A program made the position numbers and the translations under genes. The notes under the pieces were generated by a model. It was not told where the DNA came from, searched no databases, and saw only the letters and a program-made list of their open reading frames with translations. A DNA stretch of 53,882 nt from Gammaproteobacteria bacterium (lineage in GTDB: Bacteria > Gemmatimonadota > Gemmatimonadetes > Longimicrobiales > Gaopeijiaceae): NCBI GenBank assembly GCA_009840525.1, contig VXNP01000143.1, positions 1 through 53,882 on the forward strand. The letters run 5' to 3'. Shown here in pieces: positions 37,228-46,148 of this stretch (the stretch's first letter is position 1; each line of letters begins with the position of its first letter).

Positions 37228-38208
37228 ATGGACGAAAAAGAGAGGGCGCGGGGCCGCGCTGAAGCGAGCGGTCCTGCGCCCTCGCCGCGTTCGGTCGACG
37301 AGAGGAGTGGCTCCGCGCCCCTGCCCCGGTCCGTCGACGACGCCGTGGCGCTCCTCGGCAGCCAGGGCTACGTCGCGGACGCGAGTCTGGGGACCGCGCT
37401 CTTTCTGGCGCTCGAGCTTGGCCGTCCCCTGTTCCTGGAGGGCGAGGCGGGGGTAGGCAAGACCGAGCTGGCCCGGGCCGTGGCGGGCGCGCTGGGCAAG
37501 CCCCTGGTGCGGCTTCAGTGCTACGAGGGGCTGGACATGGCCGCGGCCGCCTACGAGTGGAACTTCGCGAAGCAGATGATCCACATCCGGGCCGCGGAGC
37601 ATCGCTCTCTACCCTCGGCCGAGCGCGATGTCTTCGGGGAGGAGTTTATCATCCGGCGGCCCCTTCTACGAGCGCTTGATCCTCCCGGCGGCATCGCGCC
37701 CGTGCTGCTGATCGACGAGCTCGACCGCAGCGACGAACCCTTCGAGGCGTATCTCCTCGAAGTACTCGCGGATTTCCAGATCACCATCCCCGAACTGGGG
37801 ACGATCAGGGCGGAGACTCCGCCGGTGGTGGTCATCACTTCCAACCGCACCCGCGAGATCCACGACGCCCTTAAGCGCCGCTGCATCTACCACTGGATCG
37901 ACTATCCCACGGCGGATCGGGAGATGGCTATTCTTGCCTCGCGGGTTCCGGAGGCTCCGGCGCAACTCAGCGGCCAGGTGGTGGGCTTCGTGCGCAGGGT
38001 GCGCGAGATGGAGCTCTTCAAGCGGCCCGGCGTCGCCGAGACCCTGGATTGGGCGCGCGCGCTGATGGCGCTGGACCGCCGGGTCCTCGACCGCGAGACC
38101 GTGAACCGTACGCTGGGCGTGCTGCTCAAGTACCAGGACGACCTGGAGCAGCTGCGGCGCGACGGGGGTGTGGAGGAGGCGATGGCGGGGGCGGAGGGTC
38201 AGTCATGA
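37228..38208 (+). CDS. coxD: MoxR-type AAA+ ATPase (CoxD-like)
   Basis: A 326-residue AAA+ ATPase. Walker A is GEAGVGKT (72-79), Walker B VLLIDELDRSDE, sensor TSNRTRE. CoxD-type MoxR proteins act with the VWA protein CoxE to mature the Mo centre (sulfur and, in CO dehydrogenase, copper insertion). The N-terminal about 35 residues are low-complexity. It follows coxM by 20 bases and overlaps the next gene by four (ATGA). coxE, normally adjacent, lies 3.8 kb downstream here. Confidence 0.93.
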   Translation: MDEKERARGRAEASGPAPSPRSVDERSGSAPLPRSVDDAVALLGSQGYVADASLGTALFLALELGRPLFLEGEAGVGKTELARAVAGALGKPLVRLQCYEGLDMAAAAYEWNFAKQMIHIRAAEHRSLPSAERDVFGEEFIIRRPLLRALDPPGGIAPVLLIDELDRSDEPFEAYLLEVLADFQITIPELGTIRAETPPVVVITSNRTREIHDALKRRCIYHWIDYPTADREMAILASRVPEAPAQLSGQVVGFVRRVREMELFKRPGVAETLDWARALMALDRRVLDRETVNRTLGVLLKYQDDLEQLRRDGGVEEAMAGAEGQS

Positions 38209-38642
38209 AACGTCTGATGATTGCATGCCTGCTGCTGGCTGCGCCGATACAGGCCCAGGATGCGCCGGGATTGCTGATGCTTGAGGCAGGCATCGACGGC
38301 GGCAACAGCATCGCCTGTCCCGGGCACTACGTCGGCGTCCAGGCCCGCGTCGCCGACCCGGTGTCGGTGTACGCCAACGTCGACAACTGGCGCTGCATCG
38401 ATGCCGCGGGCACGACCAGCCGGGGAGGCCTGTCCGTCCGGCTCGGACGCGCCGATTGGCTCGTGCGGCCAGCGGCGCGCGCGGGGCTTGCCTACGACGG
38501 AGACGATATCCTCGGTACTCTCGGCGCCAGCCTGACGCTCGGCCGGAGGTACGGCGGACGCGTGATCCTGGACCGGCAGTCGCTGGCAGCCAGCGACGAT
38601 CCGCTCGTCCTGTTCCAGATCGGGGGCTACATCTCGTTCTGA
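38205..38642 (+). CDS. Small exported beta-rich protein
   Basis: 145 residues with a signal peptide (MKRLMIACLLLAAPIQAQ). The remainder alternates hydrophobic and polar residues and ends GGYISF with a terminal Phe, so a small outer-membrane barrel is likely. It contains two cysteines (SIACPGHY, NWRCID). The start overlaps coxD (ATGA), so it is probably co-translated with the cox genes. I do not recognise the family. Confidence 0.7.
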   Translation: MKRLMIACLLLAAPIQAQDAPGLLMLEAGIDGGNSIACPGHYVGVQARVADPVSVYANVDNWRCIDAAGTTSRGGLSVRLGRADWLVRPAARAGLAYDGDDILGTLGASLTLGRRYGGRVILDRQSLAASDDPLVLFQIGGYISF

Positions 38643-38758
38643 GTTGGGCGGCGTGCCGTCAGATTGTTTGATGCTCGCCAGGTTGGCCCTTCAGCGCTCG
38701 GGCAGTGTATTCGGACAGGGTATGCCGGATTCCACGTAATCGATTGGACGGAGGACAT

Positions 38759-39655
38759 ATGGGCAGCTTGCGCCGAGTTCCATCTGTTTCCCCGGTGCCG
38801 GTGCTTGTCATCGCCGCTTCCGCTCTCGCGGGCGCATTCCTGTCCCCCGCCCTGGCCCACGCCCAAACACCGCCCGACATCCCCGCTCCGAGCGACATCA
38901 TCTACGAGGTTCGGCTCGGCGACGGCTCCGTGATCTTTGCGCAGGTCGTGGAGCTGGATGAGGCACGTGTGGTCTTCGAAACCGTGGGCGGTGCCCGACT
39001 CGATGTGGAACGTTCCGGGATCGAAGCTGTCCGTCCCGCCACCGGGCAGGTGGTGGAGGGCGAGTTCTGGGCCGAGGATCCCGGCGGTACGCGGCTCTTC
39101 TTCACATCGACCGGGCGCTCGCTCAGGCGCGGGGAGTCGTACATCGGCACGTACGTGGTCGTCCTGCCGTTCGCCGCGGTCGGGATCACCGACCGTTTCA
39201 CCATCGTTGGCGGGGCGCCCATTCTCTTCGGGGAGCTCGAGCCCTTCTATCTGGGTCCGAAGCTCCAGATTATCCGGCAGCCCGAGGTCCAGGCATCCGT
39301 CGGAACGCTCGCTTTCTTTTTCGATGACGAGGTGGTTGGGGTCGCGTACGGGGTTGCGACGTTCGGTGACACGGAAAGGGCCCTGTCCGCGGGAATCGGC
39401 TATTTCTATTCGGGAGACGAGGTCCTGAACGAGCCGGCGTTCATGCTGGGCGGCGAAACCCGGATCAGCCGCAGGATCAAGCTCATCACCGAGAACTATG
39501 TCCTTCCCGACGCAGTGGGTGTCGTCCTGTCCGGAGGATTCCGGATCATCGGCGACCGCTTCAACACCGAAGTCGGAGCCATGGGCGCCATCGCCGACGG
39601 CGACGGCGGTTGCTGCGTGCCGCTGATCAACTTCTCGTACTCGTTCGGGAGATAG
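38759..39655 (+). CDS. Exported hypothetical envelope protein
   Basis: 298 residues. Signal peptide ends SPALAHAQ. A small N-terminal beta domain (YEVRLGDGSVIFAQVVELDE, RLDVERSGIEAVRP) is followed by a stretch with strand-like periodicity (FYLGPKLQIIRQPEVQASVGT, AGIGYFYSGDE) ending INFSYSFGR. An outer-membrane barrel with an N-terminal sensor-like domain is a reasonable guess. GGAGG lies eight bases before the ATG at 38759, which excludes the longer frame. Family not recognised. Confidence 0.7.
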   Translation: MGSLRRVPSVSPVPVLVIAASALAGAFLSPALAHAQTPPDIPAPSDIIYEVRLGDGSVIFAQVVELDEARVVFETVGGARLDVERSGIEAVRPATGQVVEGEFWAEDPGGTRLFFTSTGRSLRRGESYIGTYVVVLPFAAVGITDRFTIVGGAPILFGELEPFYLGPKLQIIRQPEVQASVGTLAFFFDDEVVGVAYGVATFGDTERALSAGIGYFYSGDEVLNEPAFMLGGETRISRRIKLITENYVLPDAVGVVLSGGFRIIGDRFNTEVGAMGAIADGDGGCCVPLINFSYSFGR

Positions 39656-39697
39656 ACGGCGCGCATCGCTCTTGCCCCACATCTCTCCGGAATTACC

Positions 39698-39709
39698 TTG
39701 TAATTACAA
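39698..39709. promoter_or_regulatory. Palindrome TTGTAATTACAA upstream of mazEF
   Basis: A perfect 12-base palindrome in locally AT-rich DNA, 28 bases before the mazE-like start. Type II antitoxins autoregulate by binding such palindromes, so this is the likely operator. Confidence 0.6.
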
Positions 39710-39737
39710 ATCCGCCCCAAAGACCCGAGGGACCGCG

Positions 39738-39989
39738 ATGCGAACCCGACTCATCAGGATTGGCAATTCACGCGGCATCCGCATACCCAAGGCGTTGGTT
39801 GAGGCGGCCGGTCTCGACGTCCCCCTGCGGATGCGGGTTGTGGATGCGGGGCTGCTGCTGGAGCGGGTTGAGCATCCCAGGGCCGGATGGGCCGAGGCGG
39901 CCCGGAAGCTGGAGAACCGGGGTGAGGGGGGGCTGTTGGACGATCCGGTCCCGACCGTCTTTGACGAGTCGGAGTGGGAGTGGAAGTAG
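39738..39989 (+). CDS. mazE: AbrB/MazE-family antitoxin
   Basis: 83 residues. The N-terminal SpoVT-AbrB swapped-hairpin domain is clear (TRLIRIGNSRGIRIPKALVE), and a toxin-binding acidic tail ends DESEWEWK. It binds its own promoter and neutralises the MazF-like toxin encoded by the overlapping next gene. The ATG at 39738 has GAGGGA ahead. Located inside the interrupted cox cluster. Confidence 0.88.
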   Translation: MRTRLIRIGNSRGIRIPKALVEAAGLDVPLRMRVVDAGLLLERVEHPRAGWAEAARKLENRGEGGLLDDPVPTVFDESEWEWK

Positions 39990-40312
39990 TCCAGCCCCGG
40001 CGAGGTGAGGTATACCTGATCTCGCTGGACCCCGCTCGCGGTTCCGAGATCAGGAAGACGCGGCCATGCGTCGTCGTGTCGCCCGATGAACTCAACGATC
40101 ACATGGGTACCTTTCTGGTGGCTCCAATGACCACCGGGAGTCACCCATATCCGTTCCGAATCGCTTGCCACTTCGGGGGTAAGGTCGGCCACGTGGTCGC
40201 GGATCAGCTGCGGACCGTGGACCATGTCAGGATGGTGCGTCGTCTCGGTGTACTGCCGGGCAGCACCATGAAGGAGGTGCTGGGGGTGCTCCAACGCATG
40301 TTCGCGGACTGA
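39974..40312 (+). CDS. mazF: MazF/PemK-family mRNA interferase toxin
   Basis: About 112 residues. PemK/MazF fold: RRGEVYLISLDPARGSEIRKTRPCVVVSPDELN, then APMTTGSHPYPFRI, a conserved Arg/Thr catalytic set, and VADQLRTVDHVRM. MazF enzymes cut mRNA at short sequences when the antitoxin decays. The GTG start at 39974 overlaps mazE by 16 bases (GTG 39980 is an alternative), which couples the pair. (In the motif above, key residues are RGE, the Arg in KTRP and the Thr in MTT.). Confidence 0.9.
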   Translation: MGVEVVQPRRGEVYLISLDPARGSEIRKTRPCVVVSPDELNDHMGTFLVAPMTTGSHPYPFRIACHFGGKVGHVVADQLRTVDHVRMVRRLGVLPGSTMKEVLGVLQRMFAD

Positions 40313-40376
40313 GGTGGGAGGAGGGTTGTCCTTGCCGCGGATCCGCGCCATCCGCACCGCGCGCACGGCGCTCTCC

Positions 40377-41951
40377 ATGGCGGGCGGAGGGGCCCGAACA
40401 GCCCGCTGGGTAGCCTCGTTGCTCCTCGCGCTGGGTGCGGCCTGCGTCGGGCCGCGGCCAGACGTCACCCCCGTCGCGTTCGACCGGGTTCAGCCGGAAC
40501 TGTTCGAGACGCCCGGCGCTCAGACCAACTCCTGGGTCGACTACGACGGCGACGGCGATCTGGACCTGTTCGTGGGGATGCGCTACACGCCGAATCGCCT
40601 CTACCGTAACGACGGTGGGCACCTCGTGAACGTGGCGGCGGAGGTGGGGCTCGCAGACCTCGAGGACACGCGCGCCGGAGCGTGGGGTGACTACGACGGC
40701 GACGGCGATCCTGATCTCTACGTCGGGTATCCGGTCGCGGAGGGCACGCCGAACCGGCTCTATCGCAACGACGGGGGTCGTTTCACAGACGTAGCGCCCG
40801 GTCTGGGGGTGGATCTGGTGGGCACCAGCCGGCAGCCGAGCTGGATCGACTACGACGGGGACGGCGACCTCGACCTCTTCGTCGCGCTGCGCGATCAGCC
40901 CAACCGGATGTTCCGGAACGACGGGGCACAGGGCGAGAGCGGGGCTCCGGAGGACAGCGGCGGTGCCTCAGCGGCCGGAGACGCTCTCGCGTGGACCTTC
41001 ACCGACGTGACCGCCGAGTCGGGCCTGGGCGACCCCCGCCGCACCGTGGGCGTCGCCTGGTTCGACTACGATCGGGACGGCGATCTGGATGTGCACGTGT
41101 CCAACCAGAACGGTGACGAGGACGCCTTCTACCGCAACGAGGGCGACGGCACCTTCGTGGATGTCGCCCCGGCGCTGGGCATGAACCACCCCGGCAGGGG
41201 AGCGGAATACGGCAGCGTGGCCGCGACGGTGACCGACTTCGACAACGACGGCGACCTGGATCTGTTCGTCGCCACCTACGGGCCGGACATCCTCTGGAGC
41301 AACAACGGCGACGGCACGTTCACGGACGTCACCGATCCGGCCACGCTGGGGGTCGACTACCATTCCACCTCGGCGGTCTGGGGAGACGTGGACCACAACG
41401 GCCTGCCCGACCTGGTCGTGACGTCCTACCTGTCCGGCATCGCGGCGGTCGAGGACCACCTGTTCATGAACGCCGGGGGCGGCCGCTTCCACAACGCGCT
41501 CCCGGCGAACCTCCTCGAGCACGGCCCCAGCCACGGCGTGGCCTGGGCGGACTTCGACGGCGACGGCGACCTGGACCTGTCGATCGCCAACAACGACGAG
41601 ATCGGCGGCACCCACCACCTCTACCGCAACCTGCTCGCTCCCGACGCGGCCGCCCGCTCACTGCAGGTTGCGGCCGTCGACGCCACGGGACGGTCGGTGG
41701 TTCCCGGCGCGGAAGTCCAGCTCCTCGACCACGACACCGGGGCGCTGTTGGGCACCCGCCTGATCGACACGGGAGGCGGCTACTGCTCGCAGGGCGCCGC
41801 GCCGGCCCACTTCGGTCTTCCGCCGGGCGTCGAGCGCGTTGATGTCCGTGTGACCTTCATCGCCGGGGGGGAGCGGTCGATCGTGGTACGGGAGGGCGTC
41901 CCTCCGGCGGACTACGACGGTCGCTGGCTGATCGTCTCCCGAGGCGGCTGA
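40377..41951 (+). CDS. FG-GAP/VCBS repeat lipoprotein with ASPIC/UnbV end
   Basis: About 524 residues. Lipoprotein signal (SLLLALGAAC). Seven or so FG-GAP repeats with calcium loops of the DYDGDGDLDLFVG type, alternating with NRLYRNDGG, form an integrin-like seven-bladed propeller. The C-terminus carries an ASPIC/UnbV-like module (HFGLPPGVERVDVRVTF). CRTAC1-type proteins of this kind are surface exposed and calcium dependent; the ligand is unknown. ATG 40377 begins the signal peptide; GTG 40314 or TTG 40326 with GGAGGAGG nearby would add a basic leader. Confidence 0.85.
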   Translation: MAGGGARTARWVASLLLALGAACVGPRPDVTPVAFDRVQPELFETPGAQTNSWVDYDGDGDLDLFVGMRYTPNRLYRNDGGHLVNVAAEVGLADLEDTRAGAWGDYDGDGDPDLYVGYPVAEGTPNRLYRNDGGRFTDVAPGLGVDLVGTSRQPSWIDYDGDGDLDLFVALRDQPNRMFRNDGAQGESGAPEDSGGASAAGDALAWTFTDVTAESGLGDPRRTVGVAWFDYDRDGDLDVHVSNQNGDEDAFYRNEGDGTFVDVAPALGMNHPGRGAEYGSVAATVTDFDNDGDLDLFVATYGPDILWSNNGDGTFTDVTDPATLGVDYHSTSAVWGDVDHNGLPDLVVTSYLSGIAAVEDHLFMNAGGGRFHNALPANLLEHGPSHGVAWADFDGDGDLDLSIANNDEIGGTHHLYRNLLAPDAAARSLQVAAVDATGRSVVPGAEVQLLDHDTGALLGTRLIDTGGGYCSQGAAPAHFGLPPGVERVDVRVTFIAGGERSIVVREGVPPADYDGRWLIVSRGG

Positions 41952-42014
41952 ACTACCGCCATCGCGCGGATGGGTCTCGCTCAAGATGAGGTACATCCTC
42001 TAGATTCGCCCGGC

Positions 42015-43211
42015 ATGGCCCCCAAGCCCATCACTCCGCCCGGCAAGCTTGCCGACAACGTTGCCCATTTCGTGCGCATGCTGCGCGCGGCCGGCATGCC
42101 GGTGGGTCCGGGTCACACGCTCTCCGCGGCGCGTGCACTGGGAGCCGTTGACACCACCCAGCGGAGCCAGTTCTACTGGGCGCTGCACGGTACTCTGGTA
42201 TCGGCCCCCGAACAGCGCACCATCTTCGACAGCGCGTTCCGCCTCTTCTGGCGTGATCCGCTGGGGCGGGACGAGGCCCTGCAGGCGCTCCTCTCAACGT
42301 CGCGCATGGGTGAGGCCGAGCCGGGCGAGAAGGCTCCGGTCCGCCTTTCAACCGGCACGGCCCCGGGGTACACCGAGTCGACGCAGGCGCGGGAAGGCGA
42401 GGAGATATCCATGCGCATGGCCTTCTCACCCTCGGAGGTGCTGCGCACCAAGGATTTCGAGCAGATGACCGCGGAGGAGGTCCGGCAGGCCAGGGAGGCG
42501 CTCCGCCACCTGAAGCTGGATCTGCGGCCGATCCTGACACGCCGCTTCCGCCCCGATCCTCATGGGCCGGGGATCGACGCGCGCCGCACCCTGCGGGCCA
42601 GCCTTCGTACCGGCGGATATCCCATGTCTCTGCGGCGCCGCTCACACGCCACGCGCCGCCCGACGCTTGTGGCCATCTGCGACATCTCGGGGTCGATGGA
42701 GACCTATTCGCGCATCCTGCTGCACTTCTTCCACACCCTGACCAACGCCGGCGAGCGCATCCACACCTTCCTGTTCGGCACCCGGCTCACCAACGTCACG
42801 CGCCTTCTGCGCGACCAGGATGTGGACCGGGCGATGGAGCGCGTGGGGCAGACGGTGCTCGACTGGTATGGCGGCACGCGCATCGGCGCTGCGCTGCGGG
42901 CCTTCAACCTGCACTGGTCCCGGCGCCTGTTGGCGGAGGGGGCGGTGGTGCTGCTGGTGACCGACGGGCTCGACCGGGAGGGTGCCGGCGGGATCGCCTT
43001 CGAGGCGCGCAGGCTGCGCAAGTCGTGCCGGCGGCTGATCTGGCTGAACCCGCTGCTGCGCTACGAGAAGTTCGCGCCCCGGGCGGCGGGCATCCGGGCG
43101 CTCCTGCCGGAGGTGGACGAGCACCGGCCCGTCCACAATCTCGCGAGCGTGGAGGCGCTGGCGAGGGCGTTGGGGCGAACGGAGCCGGGCATACCGGCGC
43201 GGGCATCCTGA
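42015..43211 (+). CDS. coxE: VWA-domain protein (CoxE-like)
   Basis: 398 residues. The N-terminal half matches the CoxE region (FVRMLRAAGMPVGPGHTLSA onward). The VWA domain starts near residue 215 with the MIDAS motif DISGSME (223-229) and has VLLVTDGLDREG. CoxE partners the AAA+ protein CoxD in maturing the molybdenum centre. It is separated from coxD by five unrelated genes. A start at ATG 41970 would add 15 residues; neither start has a strong ribosome site. Confidence 0.92.
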   Translation: MAPKPITPPGKLADNVAHFVRMLRAAGMPVGPGHTLSAARALGAVDTTQRSQFYWALHGTLVSAPEQRTIFDSAFRLFWRDPLGRDEALQALLSTSRMGEAEPGEKAPVRLSTGTAPGYTESTQAREGEEISMRMAFSPSEVLRTKDFEQMTAEEVRQAREALRHLKLDLRPILTRRFRPDPHGPGIDARRTLRASLRTGGYPMSLRRRSHATRRPTLVAICDISGSMETYSRILLHFFHTLTNAGERIHTFLFGTRLTNVTRLLRDQDVDRAMERVGQTVLDWYGGTRIGAALRAFNLHWSRRLLAEGAVVLLVTDGLDREGAGGIAFEARRLRKSCRRLIWLNPLLRYEKFAPRAAGIRALLPEVDEHRPVHNLASVEALARALGRTEPGIPARAS

Positions 43212-43214
43212 AGA

Positions 43215-46148
43215 GTGGAGCGGCCGCCTCCTGACACGTCGAGGCGCGGTGTCGTGACCAAGCGTTCCCTCCCGGGCGAGCGGATCTCGCGACTGCTGCT
43301 CCTGTCCGTCCTCGCCGGTGCCCTGGCCGTGCCGGGGCGGGCGGCGGCGCAGAACGCGGGGAGCATTCTGGGCCGCGTCGTCGATGCATCTAGCGGCGTG
43401 GTGCTCCAGGATGCCCTCCTGGCTGTGGAGGGCACTGAGCTTCGGACCTCTTCCGCGCCCGATGGCCGCTTCATCCTGGTGGCGGTGCCTTTCGGGGATC
43501 GGGCGGTGACGGTCTCCCTGCTCGCCTACACAACCACGACGGTCGAGGGCGTTCGCGTGCGTCCCGGTCAGCCTGCCCGCATTCTCGTCGAGCTGGAGCC
43601 GGAGGCGCTGGAACTCGACGAGATCCGCGTCGAGGTGGAACGCGTCCGCCTGGTGGAGCCCGAGGTAAGCGCGACCCACGAGCTGATCCAGGCCCGGGAG
43701 CTGCGTGAGCTGCCGATCGACGAGGTCTCGCAGGCCATCGAGCTGGCGCCCGGGGTCAGCGACGGCCACTTCCGCGGGGGGCGCATCGGACAGGAGGCCT
43801 ACGTGGTCGACGGTCTGGAGTTCAAGAACCAGTTCGAAGCGTCGTCCCAGGGTCCCGCGCTGGAGCACCCCTCCGACGCACTGGAGGAGATCGAAGTGGT
43901 GACCGGCGGGCTTGGAGCGCGCTTCGGATCGGCGCTTTCGGGGGTGGTGCACTACACGACCAGGCGCGGCGATCCGGAGCGATGGCGCGGAGCGGCGGCC
44001 GTGCGCACCGACCACTGGGCGCCGGAACCAACGTTTCGGGGCTTCACGGCGCTTACGGCATCCGCAGGGGGGCCGGCGCCCGTGCTCGGGCGGGGCTCGG
44101 TGGCGTTCGCGAGCGTGCTCGCCCAGGGCATGCTGGATGCGGAGCCGCGCGCCCGCGGCCTGACCTGCCTCCGGCCCGGCGACGGCGATGCCGAGATGGA
44201 TGCGCTCATCGAGAGGGTGACCGGGGATCCGGCCACCGCGGGGCTGACCTGCCCCTACACTGCGGCCGCCTTCCCCCACCAGGCCGGCGACAAGCTGCTG
44301 GCCTTCGCGCGCGTCGACCGGCCGATCGCGGACGGGCTGGCCCTGACGACCACGCTCCTGCACAACCGGGTGCAATCCGGGCTGTACACCTCCGAGTTCA
44401 AGTACAACCCCGAGTACCAGCTGGGTCAGCGGGCCGACGGCACGCTCGCCACCGCATCGCTGGACTGGTCGCGGCAGGGGCTGGGCGGGGGCGCCCACGT
44501 GACGCTGCGGGGATCCGCCATGCGGCTGGACCGCTACCTGGGCGTGATCGATCCGGACTCCCGGGCCCGCCGCCGCACCGTCGCGGGGTTCGGACCGGCC
44601 CGGCTGGCCTTCCTGGGCGAGGAGTTCGTGCGCAGCCCGGTGCAGGACCAGTTGAGGTCCGCGGCTCCGGTGCCCGGGTACCTTCCTCCCGGCGGCTCCG
44701 TCGGATCTCCTTTCGGGCCTGCCGCCGAGGGCATCTTCCACACCGAAGGGACCCCCGGCATCGCCAACTGGACGCGCACCGGGTTCGTCGGCGCCGACCT
44801 CTTTGCCGAGCTGCTGTCGTCCGCGGGTCACGTCCTCAGCGCCGGAGGCGGGACCAAGCTCTATCGCGTCGAGTCCTACGAGCGGGCGAGGAGCTTTCTG
44901 GCCGGATCGTCACCCAACTACGCCCTCTTCTATCCGGGGTCGATGAGCGCTTTCGTCGATGCGCGACTCGCGGCGGAGGACGAAATCGCGGTCACGCTCG
45001 GAGCGCGAATCGATGCCTTCCGTGCCGGTCTCGACTATCGGCACGACCGGGTGAATTTCCTCGCCCCGGGGACGCGCGCGGGATGGAAGTTCGGCGTCAC
45101 GCCGCGCATAGGCGTCTCGGGCCCCGTGCCCGGCACGGACGGACAGCTCGCCTTCCGCTTCAACTACAGCCAGGTCGCGCAGCCTCCGGACTTCCGTTTC
45201 TTCCTCGACACCACGCTCGGCGACTCGCTCAGAACAGATATCCGCCGGCAGGGAAACCCGGATCTGGCCTTCGAGAAGGGGACGAATCTCGAGTTCGGGC
45301 TCACGCGACAGATCGGCGAGAGCGCGGGCGTGGCCCTGGTCGGGTTTCGCAAGGAGTTGAACAATCTCGTGACCGGCAGCCTGCGTTTCGCCGGATTCGG
45401 GAAAGGCCAGTTCACGGGAGGAGATTTCGGAACGGTGCGCGGCGCGGAGATGTCGGTACGGGCCCGGTGGCCTTTTCTGCGGCTTCGTCTTGGCTACGCG
45501 CTGCAGAAGGCGGTGGGCGTGGTTTCGACGGCGCTCGACCCGGAGTTGGAGGATCCCGACGCGACCCGCGAGGAGTTCCCTCTGGCGTTCGACCGGCGCC
45601 ACTCCGCGAACCTGGCCGTTTTCGCGGGCCGCGCCGCGGGGGAAGCCGATCGGCGCTGGGGCGTCGCCGTCGCCACGGCGGCGAAGAGCGGATATCCCCT
45701 GGACCGCCAGCTGCTCGCTGCGGAGCGCGAATCGGTCGCCGGACGCCCGGATCCCGCCCGCTTTCTGCCCTGGATCGTGCAACTCGACCTGCGGGCCACC
45801 CTGGAAGTCGGCAACCTGCCGGGTTGTTCGGACTGCCGCTGGCGCATCGTGTTCGACGGCCGCAACCTCCTCGACCGCGCAAACGTGCTGGCGCTCCGCC
45901 GCGATACGGGCACGATTGCGCCCCCTGCGGCACAGGTCCTCGATCTGGCGCGCGGCGGGGCGGGCGGCGCCATCCCGCGGGAATCACCGCGCTACAGCGC
46001 GCTCGCGGACCTGGACGGCAACGGGCGCATCACCGATCTGGAATACCGAACCGTACGGTTGGCGGCCGCTCTCGACCGTATGGATCCGTCGCTGTTCTTC
46101 GACGAGCCGCTGCAACTGAGGCTGGGCGTCGAGGTCGGGTTCCGATGA
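43215..46148 (+). CDS. TonB-dependent receptor with carboxypeptidase-regulatory-like domain and C-terminal EF-hand-like loop
   Basis: 977 residues. Signal peptide ends GRAAAQ. A carboxypeptidase-regulatory-like domain (SILGRVVDASSGVVLQDALL) is followed by a plug with ELPIDEVSQAIELAPGV, GQEAYVVDGLEFK and IEVVTGGLGARFGSALSGVV, then the barrel. Near the end, DLDGNGRITDLE (residues 932-943) fits a canonical EF-hand loop, unusual in a receptor barrel. GTG 43215 is three bases after the coxE stop; GTG 43254, with GAGG ahead, may be the true start. The stop overlaps the following propeller gene (ATGA). Confidence 0.88.
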   Translation: MERPPPDTSRRGVVTKRSLPGERISRLLLLSVLAGALAVPGRAAAQNAGSILGRVVDASSGVVLQDALLAVEGTELRTSSAPDGRFILVAVPFGDRAVTVSLLAYTTTTVEGVRVRPGQPARILVELEPEALELDEIRVEVERVRLVEPEVSATHELIQARELRELPIDEVSQAIELAPGVSDGHFRGGRIGQEAYVVDGLEFKNQFEASSQGPALEHPSDALEEIEVVTGGLGARFGSALSGVVHYTTRRGDPERWRGAAAVRTDHWAPEPTFRGFTALTASAGGPAPVLGRGSVAFASVLAQGMLDAEPRARGLTCLRPGDGDAEMDALIERVTGDPATAGLTCPYTAAAFPHQAGDKLLAFARVDRPIADGLALTTTLLHNRVQSGLYTSEFKYNPEYQLGQRADGTLATASLDWSRQGLGGGAHVTLRGSAMRLDRYLGVIDPDSRARRRTVAGFGPARLAFLGEEFVRSPVQDQLRSAAPVPGYLPPGGSVGSPFGPAAEGIFHTEGTPGIANWTRTGFVGADLFAELLSSAGHVLSAGGGTKLYRVESYERARSFLAGSSPNYALFYPGSMSAFVDARLAAEDEIAVTLGARIDAFRAGLDYRHDRVNFLAPGTRAGWKFGVTPRIGVSGPVPGTDGQLAFRFNYSQVAQPPDFRFFLDTTLGDSLRTDIRRQGNPDLAFEKGTNLEFGLTRQIGESAGVALVGFRKELNNLVTGSLRFAGFGKGQFTGGDFGTVRGAEMSVRARWPFLRLRLGYALQKAVGVVSTALDPELEDPDATREEFPLAFDRRHSANLAVFAGRAAGEADRRWGVAVATAAKSGYPLDRQLLAAERESVAGRPDPARFLPWIVQLDLRATLEVGNLPGCSDCRWRIVFDGRNLLDRANVLALRRDTGTIAPPAAQVLDLARGGAGGAIPRESPRYSALADLDGNGRITDLEYRTVRLAAALDRMDPSLFFDEPLQLRLGVEVGFR

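Noticed and set aside
42642-44831. Long minus-strand ORF opposite coxE and the receptor
   Set aside because: It is an antisense shadow produced by high GC codon bias; the plus-strand frames carry clear domains.
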